This document shows positions 53,238-61,916 of a DNA stretch of 64,000 nt, piece after piece; the first letter of the stretch is position 1, and each line of letters begins with the position of its first letter. The stretch spans positions 310,001-374,000 of the forward strand of contig NZ_JAJMOX010000003.1 in the NCBI RefSeq assembly GCF_020991455.1. Direction: 5' to 3'. Under the pieces are notes generated by a model. The model did not search any database. It was given only the letters and a program-made list of their open reading frames with translations, and was not told the origin of the DNA. The stretch comes from Flavobacterium sp. JAS (lineage in GTDB: Bacteria; Bacteroidota; Bacteroidia; Flavobacteriales; Flavobacteriaceae). Made by a program: the position numbers and the translations under genes.

Positions 53238-53823
53238 ATCCTTAAAACAAAATATAGATATAGAAGACGATAAGTTTAATGAGCTGTATTCTGTTCGAAT
53301 TAAAAGACTATCTAAACGGCATTGGACACCAGTTGCTATTGCCAAAATTGCTGCAGATTATTTAGTTGATAAACCAAATAAAAAAGTATTAGATATTGGA
53401 GCCGGGGTAGGTAAATTTTGTTTAGTTGGAGCCGCTACCACAAAAGGTTTTTTTTATGGTGTTGAGCAAAGAGCATCACTTACAAAATTATCCAAAAAAA
53501 TAGCCGAAAAACATAATATTAATAATGTAGAATTTATTCATTCAAATATTACTGAAATTTCTTTTTCTGATTACGATGCATTTTATTTCTACAATTCTTT
53601 TTTTGAGAATATTGATACTTCATGCCCAATCGACAAAACCATACTTCCTAAAAATGAATTGTTTCTTACATATTCTAATTATGTGAGAGATCAATTAAAT
53701 AAAACACCTAAAAATACCAGACTTGTCACCTATTGGAGTACCTGGGAAGAAATACCAGAAAGTTTTGATTTAAAATATTCAGCTTGTGACGGGGTATTAA
53801 ATTTCTGGAAGAAAATGTCTTAA
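53227..53823 (+). CDS. Class I SAM-dependent methyltransferase-like protein
   Basis: 198 residues. The SAM-binding loop is VLDIGAGVGKFCLVGAATTKGFFYGVEQRASL, with the acidic end of strand 2 at GVE. Later motif segments are EFIHSNITEISFSDYDAFYFYNSFFEN and a short C-terminal strand set. The start lies inside the end of the GcvH-like gene (11-bp overlap), showing cotranscription. The methyl acceptor is unknown. Confidence 0.82.
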   Translation: MIFKSLKQNIDIEDDKFNELYSVRIKRLSKRHWTPVAIAKIAADYLVDKPNKKVLDIGAGVGKFCLVGAATTKGFFYGVEQRASLTKLSKKIAEKHNINNVEFIHSNITEISFSDYDAFYFYNSFFENIDTSCPIDKTILPKNELFLTYSNYVRDQLNKTPKNTRLVTYWSTWEEIPESFDLKYSACDGVLNFWKKMS

Positions 53824-53867
53824 TTAGTTTATAAACATTATGTTTTCAACTTATTCAAAATAAAAAA

Positions 53868-53893
53868 CTTAGAACCTTAGTTGCTTAGAAGCT
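53868..53893. repeat. R5 repeat after the methyltransferase gene
   Basis: cttagaaccttagttgctta is an inverted-orientation R5 unit, adjacent to the structured element that begins at 53900. Confidence 0.5.
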
Positions 53894-53899
53894 TTATCA

Positions 53900-54012
53900 G
53901 GGCGTGCCACCATTTAAGAAAAGGCCAAATAAACTTTGCGCTCATTGGGCCTTTCCTTAAATGCTGTCGGGCTAGCCGCGCTACTTCGGTAGCTAGCTTC
54001 TATCCCTCACGC
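53900..54012. repeat. Structured gggcgtgcc...atccctcacgc element
   Basis: It begins gggcgtgccacc and ends atccctcacgc. Inside, atttaagaaaaggcc pairs with ggcctttccttaaat, and a small stem gctac/gtagc follows tcgggctagccgc. The form recalls flavobacterial intergenic elements of a similar layout and is related in style, in opposite orientation, to 35716-35871 and 63190-63272. No ORF is credible within it. Confidence 0.6.
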
Positions 54013-54077
54013 GAGCTACACTTTATGATTAGTTCCAAGTTTCAGGTTTTAAGGTTCTTCGCTAGCGCTAGCAGGAG

Positions 54078-55178
54078 TTAATTTATGAGTTCATTTATTA
54101 ATTCAATTTTTTGATCAATATATTTTACGATTTCTTTTGGTTTCATTTCATTATCTTTAAAACCAAAAATATCGTTAACGCAATTTCCACAATGTTCATC
54201 TATTTCGTTTGCTTTGTTTCCACATTCGCAATTCCAAACTTCCCTCTCTTTTGATGATAATAAATGTTTTTTTAATGATATTTCACCTCTTTCTTTAAAA
54301 TTTGATATTATAAAATTTTTAATTTGATTTAAGTTTTCTGTATCACTTTTATTGTAAAATGGTTTGTCATAAGTAACTATTTTAAGACCAATTTTTTGTT
54401 TCTTGAAATCTGAATTTTTAAGTAAACTTATACTTCTATTACCATTAAATAGGTTTAAAATATTTATTATTCTAGAGAGATACAAGGCAATTCTATGATT
54501 GGTTTCAGTTTCAATTTTATCATACAATAAATTCGTTCGCTTGTTTTCTTCAAGAGACTCTAAATAAGTTATAAAATTTTTATTAAATGTGTTAGTAGTA
54601 TCTAAGACTGATTGGAAGCTCTCTATTTCAGAAGAATAATTTTTTAGCAAGAATGGAAAAACTTCATCAATCTGATTTGATGTTATAAAATTCCACGTTT
54701 CTTCATCATAATAAGTTAAGCTTCCATTTTTTGTTTTTTCTATAATATCTTTTTTTTGTCTTAGATTGTTTATTTTTTCAACTCCCACGTTTTCAAATTT
54801 CTCATCTGTTATTGATAGTGGATTTATTTTTTGATCTTTTTCAATAATAACAGCCGTACCGATAGCAGTTAGCATAAACATAGATTTACCTTTTCCTGAA
54901 ATTTCATCCATATCTATACTTAATCCAATAATACAATTAGCACCAATTTCGTACGCATTATATTTTATTCTTTCAATAGCTTCGTTATAAAGTGAAGATA
55001 GTTGCTTTTGATATGAATGTGATCGACCGCCAAAAACATCAGTTAGCCCACCTAAAAAATCGCTAAAAATATTAGTTCCGGCAACAATGTGCGCACAAAC
55101 TGGTTTTAAATGCTTTTTTATTTTTAAGCCTTCTGTCCCAGAAGTTGTAATGACCAAAATATCTTTAACGTTTGACAT
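54078..55178 (-). CDS. UPF0145 (YbjQ-like) domain protein with C-terminal zinc-ribbon
   Basis: 366 residues. Residues 1-115 match the UPF0145/YbjQ fold: IVAGTNIFSDFLGGLTDVFGGRSHSYQKQLSSLYNEAIERIKYNAYEIGANCIIGLSID. YbjQ alone is about 105 residues, so this is a much longer form. A middle helical part of about 190 residues has no assigned family. Near the C-terminus a CxC-x13-CxxC-type cluster (NCECGNKANEIDEHCGNCVND) looks like a zinc ribbon. It lies next to a structured repeat and appears to be monocistronic. Confidence 0.7.
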   Translation of the reverse strand: MSNVKDILVITTSGTEGLKIKKHLKPVCAHIVAGTNIFSDFLGGLTDVFGGRSHSYQKQLSSLYNEAIERIKYNAYEIGANCIIGLSIDMDEISGKGKSMFMLTAIGTAVIIEKDQKINPLSITDEKFENVGVEKINNLRQKKDIIEKTKNGSLTYYDEETWNFITSNQIDEVFPFLLKNYSSEIESFQSVLDTTNTFNKNFITYLESLEENKRTNLLYDKIETETNHRIALYLSRIINILNLFNGNRSISLLKNSDFKKQKIGLKIVTYDKPFYNKSDTENLNQIKNFIISNFKERGEISLKKHLLSSKEREVWNCECGNKANEIDEHCGNCVNDIFGFKDNEMKPKEIVKYIDQKIELINELIN

Positions 55179-55291
55179 ATTTGCTTTTTATTTATAATTG
55201 TTTATATCAATAATATTCTATATTCAAATATAGGGTTTCATTTGGGAGTAGTATTATGGAAAACCATAAAGGCATTGAAATTTAGTTTTAT

Positions 55292-55320
55292 CTTTGTCAA
55301 AGGTCAAAACTTTGACAAAG
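55292..55320. repeat. ctttgtcaaag inverted repeat
   Basis: ctttgtcaaag and ctttgacaaag are exact inverse 11-bp arms around gtcaaaa. It is a shorter relative of the rimK terminator palindrome at 21119-21151. Confidence 0.6.
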
Positions 55321-55384
55321 GTCTACACGTACAGCTTTGCGACCTCAGCGTTTTTCAATGTCACTCAAAATAAAAAATATTAGC

Positions 55385-55402
55385 TCCCGATAGCTATCGG
55401 GA
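55385..55402. repeat. Palindrome TCCCGATAGCTATCGGGA, second copy
   Basis: Identical to the 18-bp palindrome at 2217-2234. Confidence 0.7.
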
Positions 55403-55430
55403 TTGCGGTTAAAAAACTCTGCGTTTAAAT

Positions 55431-57158
55431 TCATAAAACCCGATAAACAGGATATTGCAAATGAGCCTTTTCATAATAAACTGAATGTTTGTAAATCCAG
55501 TCTAATTGTGCAGCAGAATTTTTAGCAAACTCAAGGTCATTTTGTTTTTTAGTTTCTAATTCGGCTTTTAAAACTGGATTATCTTTCAGTAATTTAGCAG
55601 CCGTATCTTCAAAAATATATTCAGAATAATGTTCTTTTTGCTGTAGAATTGGATCAAAGAAATTCCAATTAAAAAAAGAATCAACACCTTCAGGTTCAAA
55701 AGCTTCAACTAAGTATTTTACACCTTTTTGGTTTGTTTGAATTAGGTAGTCTCCTTTGGCAAAAGCCATTTTTACAACTTTAGAATTTATACTAGTATTG
55801 TAGTGTAAATAATGCCCTTCATAAGCATTCGAAACCGTTTTAAAATCGGCAATTTTATAGCTTTCAACCTCAACAATAGTATCGTTTTTAAATTGAGAAT
55901 AGGTAACGTTGTTATTCTTTAGCAGCTCAATAATATTCCAATAACCACGCGGAATGATATAAGCAAAAGGAATAACAACATCTTTTACCGATTTGAATTC
56001 TTTGATATATGGAACATCTTTTTTATATGGTTTGCTTCGGTCATAATACAAACGATTTCCAGTTGTGGCTTCGCTTTTTTTGTAGCCTGCTTCATATCCT
56101 AAAAACGAAAATTTAGTTGCTTTTGTGCTGTCCAATTCCCATTTTAAAGTATACGGCTTTTTAGGCTGATATTGTTCCAGGTTTTTAATTCTAAGGGCTT
56201 TGATTTTTTGATAATTTGCATCTGTAAAATCCAAAGTTGATTTGGTGTATTCGTAAGTCATTTTTACACGTTCGACGTATTTTTTCAGCATGTGCGTTTC
56301 GACTACAAAACCAATCGTATTAAACAATGAAGTGTAGCCCGTTGTATACCTCGGACTGTCTACAAACTGTCCAAAACCTTTGTCGGGAGTATCTTTAAAA
56401 GAATCTACATAAGGCGTTGTTTCAATTTTCTTTTGCTGTAAATCTTTTACCAAAGCCGGCATCATTTCGGTATTCATAAAATCACCCAAAACAGTTCCTA
56501 ATTTGTTATGTTGCGTCATAATATAGGTTAGTTTGTATTGATAATCAGATCCATTGCTTACGTGATTGTCAATAAAAACATCGGGATTTATTTTCTGAAA
56601 AATTTCCACAAAACTCTTTGTATTTCGAGTGTCCGATTTCATTAAATCACGATTCAAATCATAGTTTCTGGCGTTTCCTCTAAAACCGTAAATTTCCGGT
56701 CCATCCTGATTGGCTCTCGTAGTCGAATTTCGATTCAAAGCTCCGCCAATATTATAAACCGGAATGGTAACCAAAACCGTATTTTTAGGCGCTTTTAGTT
56801 TTCCAATTGCCAGATCTCTGTAGAATTGCATAGTGGCGTCGATTCCGTCAGGTTCTCCGGCGTGAATTCCGTTATTGATAAAAAGCACCGCTTTGTTCTT
56901 CTGAATTTTTTCAAAATCAAATTCCTTTTCCGGATTATAAACTACCATGTGCAACGGTTCACCGGAATCAGTCAAACCCATTTCCTTAATTTGAATCGTC
57001 GGGAAATCATTGGCAAGAAGTTTATAATACTTTATAGTTTCTTCATACGAAGCCGATTGATTTCCGTTTCCTTTCTCAAGAAAAGTGTCGTATTTTTTAT
57101 TGTTTTGAGCGAAAGTAGCTATGGTGAAAAGTAAAAAGGAAAATGTGAAAAGTTTCAT
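55431..57158 (-). CDS. M14-family zinc carboxypeptidase-like peptidase, exported
   Basis: 575 residues from the ATG at 57156-57158, which yields a signal peptide (MKLFTFSFLLFTIATFAQ); a 24-residue-longer frame would start in repeat DNA. The zinc and catalytic residues of M14 peptidases are visible: NNGIHAGEPDGIDATMQF with the HxxE pair, FIDNHVSNGSDYQYKLTYI with the third His, and GFVVETHML with the catalytic Glu. Such enzymes trim residues from peptides outside the cell. The C-terminal 250 residues are an extra beta-rich part of unknown role. Divergent from the DEAD-box gene across a large nested hairpin. Confidence 0.85.
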   Translation of the reverse strand: MKLFTFSFLLFTIATFAQNNKKYDTFLEKGNGNQSASYEETIKYYKLLANDFPTIQIKEMGLTDSGEPLHMVVYNPEKEFDFEKIQKNKAVLFINNGIHAGEPDGIDATMQFYRDLAIGKLKAPKNTVLVTIPVYNIGGALNRNSTTRANQDGPEIYGFRGNARNYDLNRDLMKSDTRNTKSFVEIFQKINPDVFIDNHVSNGSDYQYKLTYIMTQHNKLGTVLGDFMNTEMMPALVKDLQQKKIETTPYVDSFKDTPDKGFGQFVDSPRYTTGYTSLFNTIGFVVETHMLKKYVERVKMTYEYTKSTLDFTDANYQKIKALRIKNLEQYQPKKPYTLKWELDSTKATKFSFLGYEAGYKKSEATTGNRLYYDRSKPYKKDVPYIKEFKSVKDVVIPFAYIIPRGYWNIIELLKNNNVTYSQFKNDTIVEVESYKIADFKTVSNAYEGHYLHYNTSINSKVVKMAFAKGDYLIQTNQKGVKYLVEAFEPEGVDSFFNWNFFDPILQQKEHYSEYIFEDTAAKLLKDNPVLKAELETKKQNDLEFAKNSAAQLDWIYKHSVYYEKAHLQYPVYRVL

Positions 57159-57199
57159 GGTTTGGGTTTTAATAGAAAAATCAAATATAATTAAATTTC

Positions 57200-57440
57200 G
57201 TTTCAGGTTTTTGTTTGTTTCAGGTTTCAAGTTGAAATGAGAGTAGAGTTAGTTTGAGATTTTACCGCAAAGCGCGCAAAGGTTTACGCAAAGTTCGCAA
57301 AGCTATATTCGCATAGCTTTGCGACCTTTGCGTTTGTCAACACATTTAGAGTAAAAAAAACTTTGCGCACTTTGCGGTTAAATTTTTTATTCGCATTTCA
57401 ACTTGAAACTTTAAACCTGAAACAAACAAAAACCTGAAAC
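57200..57440. repeat. Large nested inverted repeat between divergent genes
   Basis: Outer arms: gtttcaggtttttgtttg (57200) through aagttgaaatg (57239) are matched in inverse by catttcaacttgaaac (57394) through aacaaaaacctgaaac (57440), with a 7-bp insertion in the right arm. Inner arms: accgcaaagcgcgcaaag (from 57264) and ctttgcgcactttgcggt (from 57361), with further caaagttcgcaaagct/agctttgcg arms inside. The whole 240 bp can fold as one long hairpin. Confidence 0.75.
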
Positions 57441-57453
57441 AACTTTTTTTGAC

Positions 57454-57461
57454 TACTTTTG
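57454..57461 (+). promoter_or_regulatory. -7-like box 4 bp before the DEAD-box start codon
   Basis: TACTTTTG matches TAnnTTTG and ends 4 bp before the ATG at 57466. If used, the transcript would start at or within a base or two of the start codon, giving a leaderless mRNA. Confidence 0.4.
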
Positions 57462-57465
57462 CAAA

Positions 57466-58815
57466 ATGAATAAAAAACACCATTCCAACAACATACTTTC
57501 GAATTTAGGAATTGAGACCCTAAACGAAATGCAAGAAGTAGCGCAAGATGCTATTTTAAACGATAACAATGTTTTACTGCTTTCTCCAACAGGATCAGGA
57601 AAAACTTTGGCTTTTTTGTTACCAGTTTTAGAATTATTACAGCCTGAAATTCTTTCGGTTCAATGTTTAATTTTAGTGCCTTCACGCGAATTAGGTTTGC
57701 AAATTGAGCAGGTTTGGAAGAAAATGGGAACACAATATAAAGTAAACATCTGTTATGGAGGTCACTCGATTGATACTGAAATCAAGAATTTGAGTAATCC
57801 GCCTGCAGTTTTAATTGGAACTCCGGGAAGAATTGCAGATCATATTGACAGAGATACTTTTCGTACAGACAAAATTCAGACTTTGATTTTGGATGAATTT
57901 GACAAATCATTGCAATTGGGTTTCCATGAGCAAATGTCTTATATCATTGGAAAATTAACGAAGCTGAACAAGCGTGTTTTGGTTTCGGCAACTTCAGATA
58001 TTGAGATTCCGAGATATACGAGAGTTGTTAATCCGACTGTTTTGGATTTTATTCCTGAGGAAGAAGAAAAAGCAAATCTTTCGATGAAAATGGTTGTTTC
58101 ACCATCAAAAGATAAATTAGAAAGTTTATTCAATTTGATTTGTTCGTTGAAATCGCAATCGGCTATTATTTTTTGTAATCACCGTGATGCGGCAGAAAGA
58201 ATTAGCGACACTCTAAACGAAAAAGGAATCTACGCTACCTATTATCATGGCGGAATGGATCAGGATGAACGTGAGCGTGCTTTGATTCAGTTTAGAAACG
58301 GAAGTATGAGTTACTTAATTACAACCGATTTGGCTGCTCGTGGTTTGGATATTCCGGAAATGAAACACGTAATTCATTATCATTTACCTCTTAAAGAAGA
58401 CGAATTTACACATCGTAACGGCCGTACGGCGCGTATGCAAGCATCTGGAACGGCGTATATTATCATTCACGAAAGTGAAAAACAATTGGATTATATCGAC
58501 TACGGAATGGAAGTTCTGAAAGTTGAAAACACTACCACTTTGCCAAAACCACCCGAATATCAGACAATCTATATTAGTGGCGGAAAGAAAACAAAACTGA
58601 ATAAAATCGACATTGTTGGTTTCTTTTCTCAAAAAGGTAAACTTGAAAAAGGTGACTTAGGTTTAATCGAAGTGAAAGATTTTATTTCGTTTGCAGCGGT
58701 CAGATTTAATAAAGTAAAAGACTTGCTTAAAAATATCAAAGACGAAAAAATGAAAGGCAAGAAATTCAAAATTGAAGTCGCCAGAAAAGTGGTGAAGAAA
58801 GAGGAGGAAAGATAG
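57466..58815 (+). CDS. DEAD-box-family RNA helicase
   Basis: 449 residues. Motif I is PTGSGKT (41-47), motif II is DEFD (143-146; the DEAD variant), SAT is VSATSD, and motif VI is HRNGRTARM. A Q-motif-like FSNLGIETLNEMQEVA precedes. The C-terminal 75 residues (SGGKKTKLNKIDIVGFFSQKGKLEKGDLGLIEVKDFISFAAVRFNKVKDLLKNI) resemble the DbpA RNA-binding domain, suggesting a role in ribosome assembly. The start is the only ATG that keeps the Q motif. Confidence 0.9.
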   Translation: MNKKHHSNNILSNLGIETLNEMQEVAQDAILNDNNVLLLSPTGSGKTLAFLLPVLELLQPEILSVQCLILVPSRELGLQIEQVWKKMGTQYKVNICYGGHSIDTEIKNLSNPPAVLIGTPGRIADHIDRDTFRTDKIQTLILDEFDKSLQLGFHEQMSYIIGKLTKLNKRVLVSATSDIEIPRYTRVVNPTVLDFIPEEEEKANLSMKMVVSPSKDKLESLFNLICSLKSQSAIIFCNHRDAAERISDTLNEKGIYATYYHGGMDQDERERALIQFRNGSMSYLITTDLAARGLDIPEMKHVIHYHLPLKEDEFTHRNGRTARMQASGTAYIIIHESEKQLDYIDYGMEVLKVENTTTLPKPPEYQTIYISGGKKTKLNKIDIVGFFSQKGKLEKGDLGLIEVKDFISFAAVRFNKVKDLLKNIKDEKMKGKKFKIEVARKVVKKEEER

Positions 58816-59160
58816 TTTTTTGTTTCAAGTTCTCTTTGATTCGCTATTTTTTGATGTGATTTTTTATCAAAATTTTGAACTTCTGCAAAGTTTAGAAGGT
58901 GAAATTGTAGTAAAATATCGCTGATTATGGTGCGTTTTAGGCTTTGATAGTGCTAAATTTAATTCATATTTACAATGGATTTATGTGTTAAAGTTGGTTT
59001 AATTTGTTGAATTTCAATATTTTGATTGGATATTGTGTGATGTTTAGGTCAATTTTGAACAACAATCGTAATTTAATGTTAATAAATTAACGATTAAGGT
59101 TTTAATTTATCATAATTTCTGCGTTTCTTGTGCTGGTAAATAATAAACCCCAAATTAATT
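58816..59160. other. Spacer with no recognised feature
   Basis: About 345 bp of AT-rich DNA between the helicase gene and the next secreted-protein gene. I see no ORF, no repeat family member and no strong hairpin. The promoter of the next gene must lie here. Confidence 0.4.
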
Positions 59161-59610
59161 ATGAAAAGAATTATTACGATTGCCGTTTTATTGTTGAGTG
59201 TTGTCTCTTTCGCACAAATTAAAGTTCTGGAAACTGTTCCAGTGGAGAAACTAGGAAAAGTAAATAACAACTACATTCAGAAAATCGGAGATGAATATAC
59301 TGTATACTACACAAGTATTCAAAACGATGATGAAGAAGGTTCAAGTTTGAGAAAATTTACGTTTAAAAACGTTAATAATGATTACGCAAGCCTTTACAGT
59401 ATTATCATGAATGGTTTTGGTGCAAGCCCGTTATATGATATTAAATTAGAATTACCTAACAATTATATCTGGTTGCATTACACAGGAAGTGTTCTTCCAG
59501 AAAAAGCGACAGTTCAGTTCATGGTTGCGAGTAAAGAGGCTTCTTCTGCAACAAGTAGTATTTCTGAGCCATTTGTAAAAGATCAGATCAATAAATTATT
59601 CCAAAAATAA
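59161..59610 (+). CDS. Small exported protein of unknown function
   Basis: 149 residues with a signal peptide (MKRIITIAVLLLSVVSFAQ). The mature part (YIQKIGDEYTVYYTSIQNDDEEGSSLRKFTFKNVNNDY and following) is rich in strands and has no cysteine. No family is recognised. Monocistronic, ending at a clear terminator. Confidence 0.75.
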   Translation: MKRIITIAVLLLSVVSFAQIKVLETVPVEKLGKVNNNYIQKIGDEYTVYYTSIQNDDEEGSSLRKFTFKNVNNDYASLYSIIMNGFGASPLYDIKLELPNNYIWLHYTGSVLPEKATVQFMVASKEASSATSSISEPFVKDQINKLFQK

Positions 59611-59630
59611 TTTACTTTAAGTATAAAACT

Positions 59631-59665
59631 AAAAAAGGCTATTCAGATTTTGAATAGCCTTTTTT
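59631..59665. terminator. Terminator between convergent genes at 59.6 kb
   Basis: aaaaaaggctattca pairs with gaatagcctttttt around gatttt; it serves the exported-protein gene. Confidence 0.8.
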
Positions 59666-59756
59666 GTTTGGTTTTAAGTTTGTTTTGTTTCAGGTTTCTT
59701 TTGTTTCAAGTTTAAAAAAACTTTGAATCTTTGTCCCTTTGAACCTTAAAGAAAAA

Positions 59757-60335
59757 TTATATTTTCTTCACGTATTGTGTTATAATTACAATTTGCTGAC
59801 CATCAACTTTTCCTTCAATATATTCGGCGTTTTCGTGGTCTAAACGGATGTTACGTACTGCTGTTCCTTGTTTGGCAACCATACTTGATCCTTTTACTTT
59901 TAGATCTTTGATTAAAACTACAGAATCTCCGTGTTCTAAAATTACACCATTACTATCACGGTGAATGATTTTGTTTTCGTCATCTTCGCCTTCACCAGTT
60001 GCTTGTGCCCAAGCCAATGTATCTTCGTCTAAATACATCATGTCTAGTAATTCCTGAGGCCATCCCGCAGAACGCAAGCGACTTAACATTCTCCAGGCTA
60101 CCACTTGCACGGCAACATTTTCATTCCACATACTGTCATTCAAACATCTCCAGTGATTTAAATCGACATTGTCCGGGTTTTCAATTTGGTCAACACAGGT
60201 ACTGCATGCCATTACACTTTCGTCAAGACCACCTTTTTGAGTTGGTAATACTTGATATACTTTTAGGTTTTCCTCAGCGCCACAAAGTTCACATTTAGAT
60301 CCGCTACGTTTGTTTAATTCTCTTTCGATGCTCAT
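59757..60335 (-). CDS. PhnA-family protein with N-terminal zinc ribbon
   Basis: 192 residues. The N-terminus has CELCGAEENLKVYQV and MACSTCVDQ, giving two CxxC pairs for zinc. The C-terminal 70 residues (VILEHGDSVVLIKDLKVKGSSMVAKQGTAVRNIRLDHENAEYIEGKVDGQQIVIITQYVKKI) match the PhnA C-terminal domain. PhnA proteins are annotated with phosphonate use, but no phn genes are here, and the true role is uncertain. Convergent with the exported-protein gene. Confidence 0.87.
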   Translation of the reverse strand: MSIERELNKRSGSKCELCGAEENLKVYQVLPTQKGGLDESVMACSTCVDQIENPDNVDLNHWRCLNDSMWNENVAVQVVAWRMLSRLRSAGWPQELLDMMYLDEDTLAWAQATGEGEDDENKIIHRDSNGVILEHGDSVVLIKDLKVKGSSMVAKQGTAVRNIRLDHENAEYIEGKVDGQQIVIITQYVKKI

Positions 60336-60409
60336 TATTTCTGTTTATTTAAAATGCGAAACTACTTATAATTGCTTTCGCTTGCAAGTTAATGTTTTTA
60401 TGTTTTTTT

Positions 60410-60455
60410 TGGCCCGCAGATTTTACGGGTTGAACGGATTAACACTAATTTTTAT
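60410..60455. repeat. R4-type repeat
   Basis: ggcccgcagattttacgggttgaacggattaa... is the inverse of the unit near 49136-49178 (gtgtaaatc..cgttaaatccgcgtgcc), with substitutions. It lies between the alpha/beta hydrolase and PhnA genes. Confidence 0.45.
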
Positions 60456-60470
60456 ATAGTAAATAGTGGT

Positions 60471-61346
60471 CTATTTATAGTCAACTATCCAGTTTATAAT
60501 ATCATCTAAAGCATTATCGTCTATTTGATATAATGTGTTATATTCTTTTGTTTTCTTCCAGGAGTCAGTACCAGTTCGTAAAAAGTGATTTAATCCGTTT
60601 AGAGTTTTGACTTCTATGTTTTTATTATTTAAATCATTTAACAATCCGGCTGTTTTTTTGCATTCAAAGAAGCTATCATTGGTACCAGCAATAAAAAGCA
60701 TAGGAATCTGTAAATTTTGAAAAAGTTCTTTTGTGCTTACTTTTATTTTAGGGTTAGCGTTTGAACTATATTGAGGCTGATTAAATTTATGAAATTTTTC
60801 TATTGGTGTCGACATCAGAATTAAAAAATCCATTTTAAGACCTTCTTGATAAGCATCAATTGTAGCAATTCCGCCTAAACTATGCCCTAAAACACCAATG
60901 TGTTTTTTAGATAAGCTGTCGATTTTTTGAATGTTGTTTAAAGCATAATAAAGATCTCTGATAATTTGATCGACACTAAAATTAACTTCTCCGCCAGATT
61001 TTCCAACTCCTCTATCGTCAAAACGATACACTGCAATTCCTTTTTTTAATAATTCTTCTGCAATAACATAATGTGAGTTGCGGGTATTTTGACCGCTTCC
61101 CGGTGTAATGACAACGATTTTAGAATATTCCGTTTTAGGGAATATTAAAGTACCGCCCAATTTTACATCTTCTTCGGAATCAATAAAATCAATGTCCTTA
61201 CTATTATATAATTCAGGATGTTCTATTTCTTTTTCGAAATCAGATTTGTTTTGGCTAATTGATTTGTTAAATGAAATTAAAAGAAAAATTAGAATTACTT
61301 TTTTAAATGAGAAATTAAGGATTTTAGTAAAATGCTTATATCTCAT
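60471..61346 (-). CDS. Alpha/beta hydrolase
   Basis: 291 residues. A hydrophobic N-terminus (VILIFLLISFNKSISQ) suggests an exported or anchored enzyme. The nucleophile elbow is G154-HS156-LGG; the other triad residues are probably the Asp of GTNDSFF and the His of GLNHFLR. DDRGVGKSGG is a family oxyanion-strand signature. Substrate unknown. It starts 1 bp after coaD, so the two are cotranscribed. Confidence 0.85.
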   Translation of the reverse strand: MRYKHFTKILNFSFKKVILIFLLISFNKSISQNKSDFEKEIEHPELYNSKDIDFIDSEEDVKLGGTLIFPKTEYSKIVVITPGSGQNTRNSHYVIAEELLKKGIAVYRFDDRGVGKSGGEVNFSVDQIIRDLYYALNNIQKIDSLSKKHIGVLGHSLGGIATIDAYQEGLKMDFLILMSTPIEKFHKFNQPQYSSNANPKIKVSTKELFQNLQIPMLFIAGTNDSFFECKKTAGLLNDLNNKNIEVKTLNGLNHFLRTGTDSWKKTKEYNTLYQIDDNALDDIINWIVDYK

Positions 61347-61347
61347 T

Positions 61348-61806
61348 TTATTTCTTCACCCTAACAGAATCCGGAACCAGCATTTCATATTCACCGCCAT
61401 TTCGCAGTACATCGCGAACAATACTTGAGCTTATGTAAGATGTTCTTGCAGCGGTTAATAAAAATACCGTTTCGATTTTCGAAAGTCTTCTATTAGTATG
61501 TGCGATAGCCTTTTCAAATTCGAAATCGGCGGGATTGCGCAAACCTCTTAAAATGAAATTGGCTTTTTGTTTTTTTGCTAAATCTATTGTTAAACCTTCA
61601 TAAGTAATAACGGAGATTTTTGGTTCGTCTTTGAAGGTTTCTTCGATAAAACGCTTTCTTTCTTCAAGAGAAAACATGTATTTTTTTTCGGCATTGACAC
61701 CAATTGCAATTACAATTTCGTCAAATAGAGAAACTCCTCTTTTGATAATATCTTCGTGACCTAGGGTAATTGGGTCAAATGATCCCGGGAATATGGCTTT
61801 TCGCAT
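61348..61806 (-). CDS. coaD: Pantetheine-phosphate adenylyltransferase
   Basis: 152 residues. It adenylates 4'-phosphopantetheine in coenzyme A synthesis. The nucleotidylyltransferase motif is FPGSFDPITLGHEDII (HxGH present as TLGH), and YISSSIVRDVLRNGG is the C-terminal ISSS motif. Its length is standard. Cotranscribed with the hydrolase that follows. Confidence 0.95.
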   Translation of the reverse strand: MRKAIFPGSFDPITLGHEDIIKRGVSLFDEIVIAIGVNAEKKYMFSLEERKRFIEETFKDEPKISVITYEGLTIDLAKKQKANFILRGLRNPADFEFEKAIAHTNRRLSKIETVFLLTAARTSYISSSIVRDVLRNGGEYEMLVPDSVRVKK

Positions 61807-61818
61807 TTTTTTTCTTTT

Positions 61819-61884
61819 TGAGGTTCTGAGTCTCTAAGTTCCTAAGGTTTTATTTTTTTGTCATTTCGACGGAGGAGAAATGAC
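61819..61884. repeat. R5 unit and tgtcatttc...gaaatgaca inverted repeat
   Basis: gaggttctgagtctctaagt is an R5 unit. It is followed by tgtcatttc and gaaatgaca arms (61859-61884) around gacggagga. The second unit resembles the ends of the larger element at 63027-63154. Confidence 0.55.
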
Positions 61885-61916
61885 AATATTGTGTTGCATT
61901 TATGTATAAAAAAAAT

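Noticed and set aside
53881-54081. 66-codon plus-strand frame over the 53.9 kb spacer
   Set aside because: It coincides with the palindromic element, and its composition is not gene-like.
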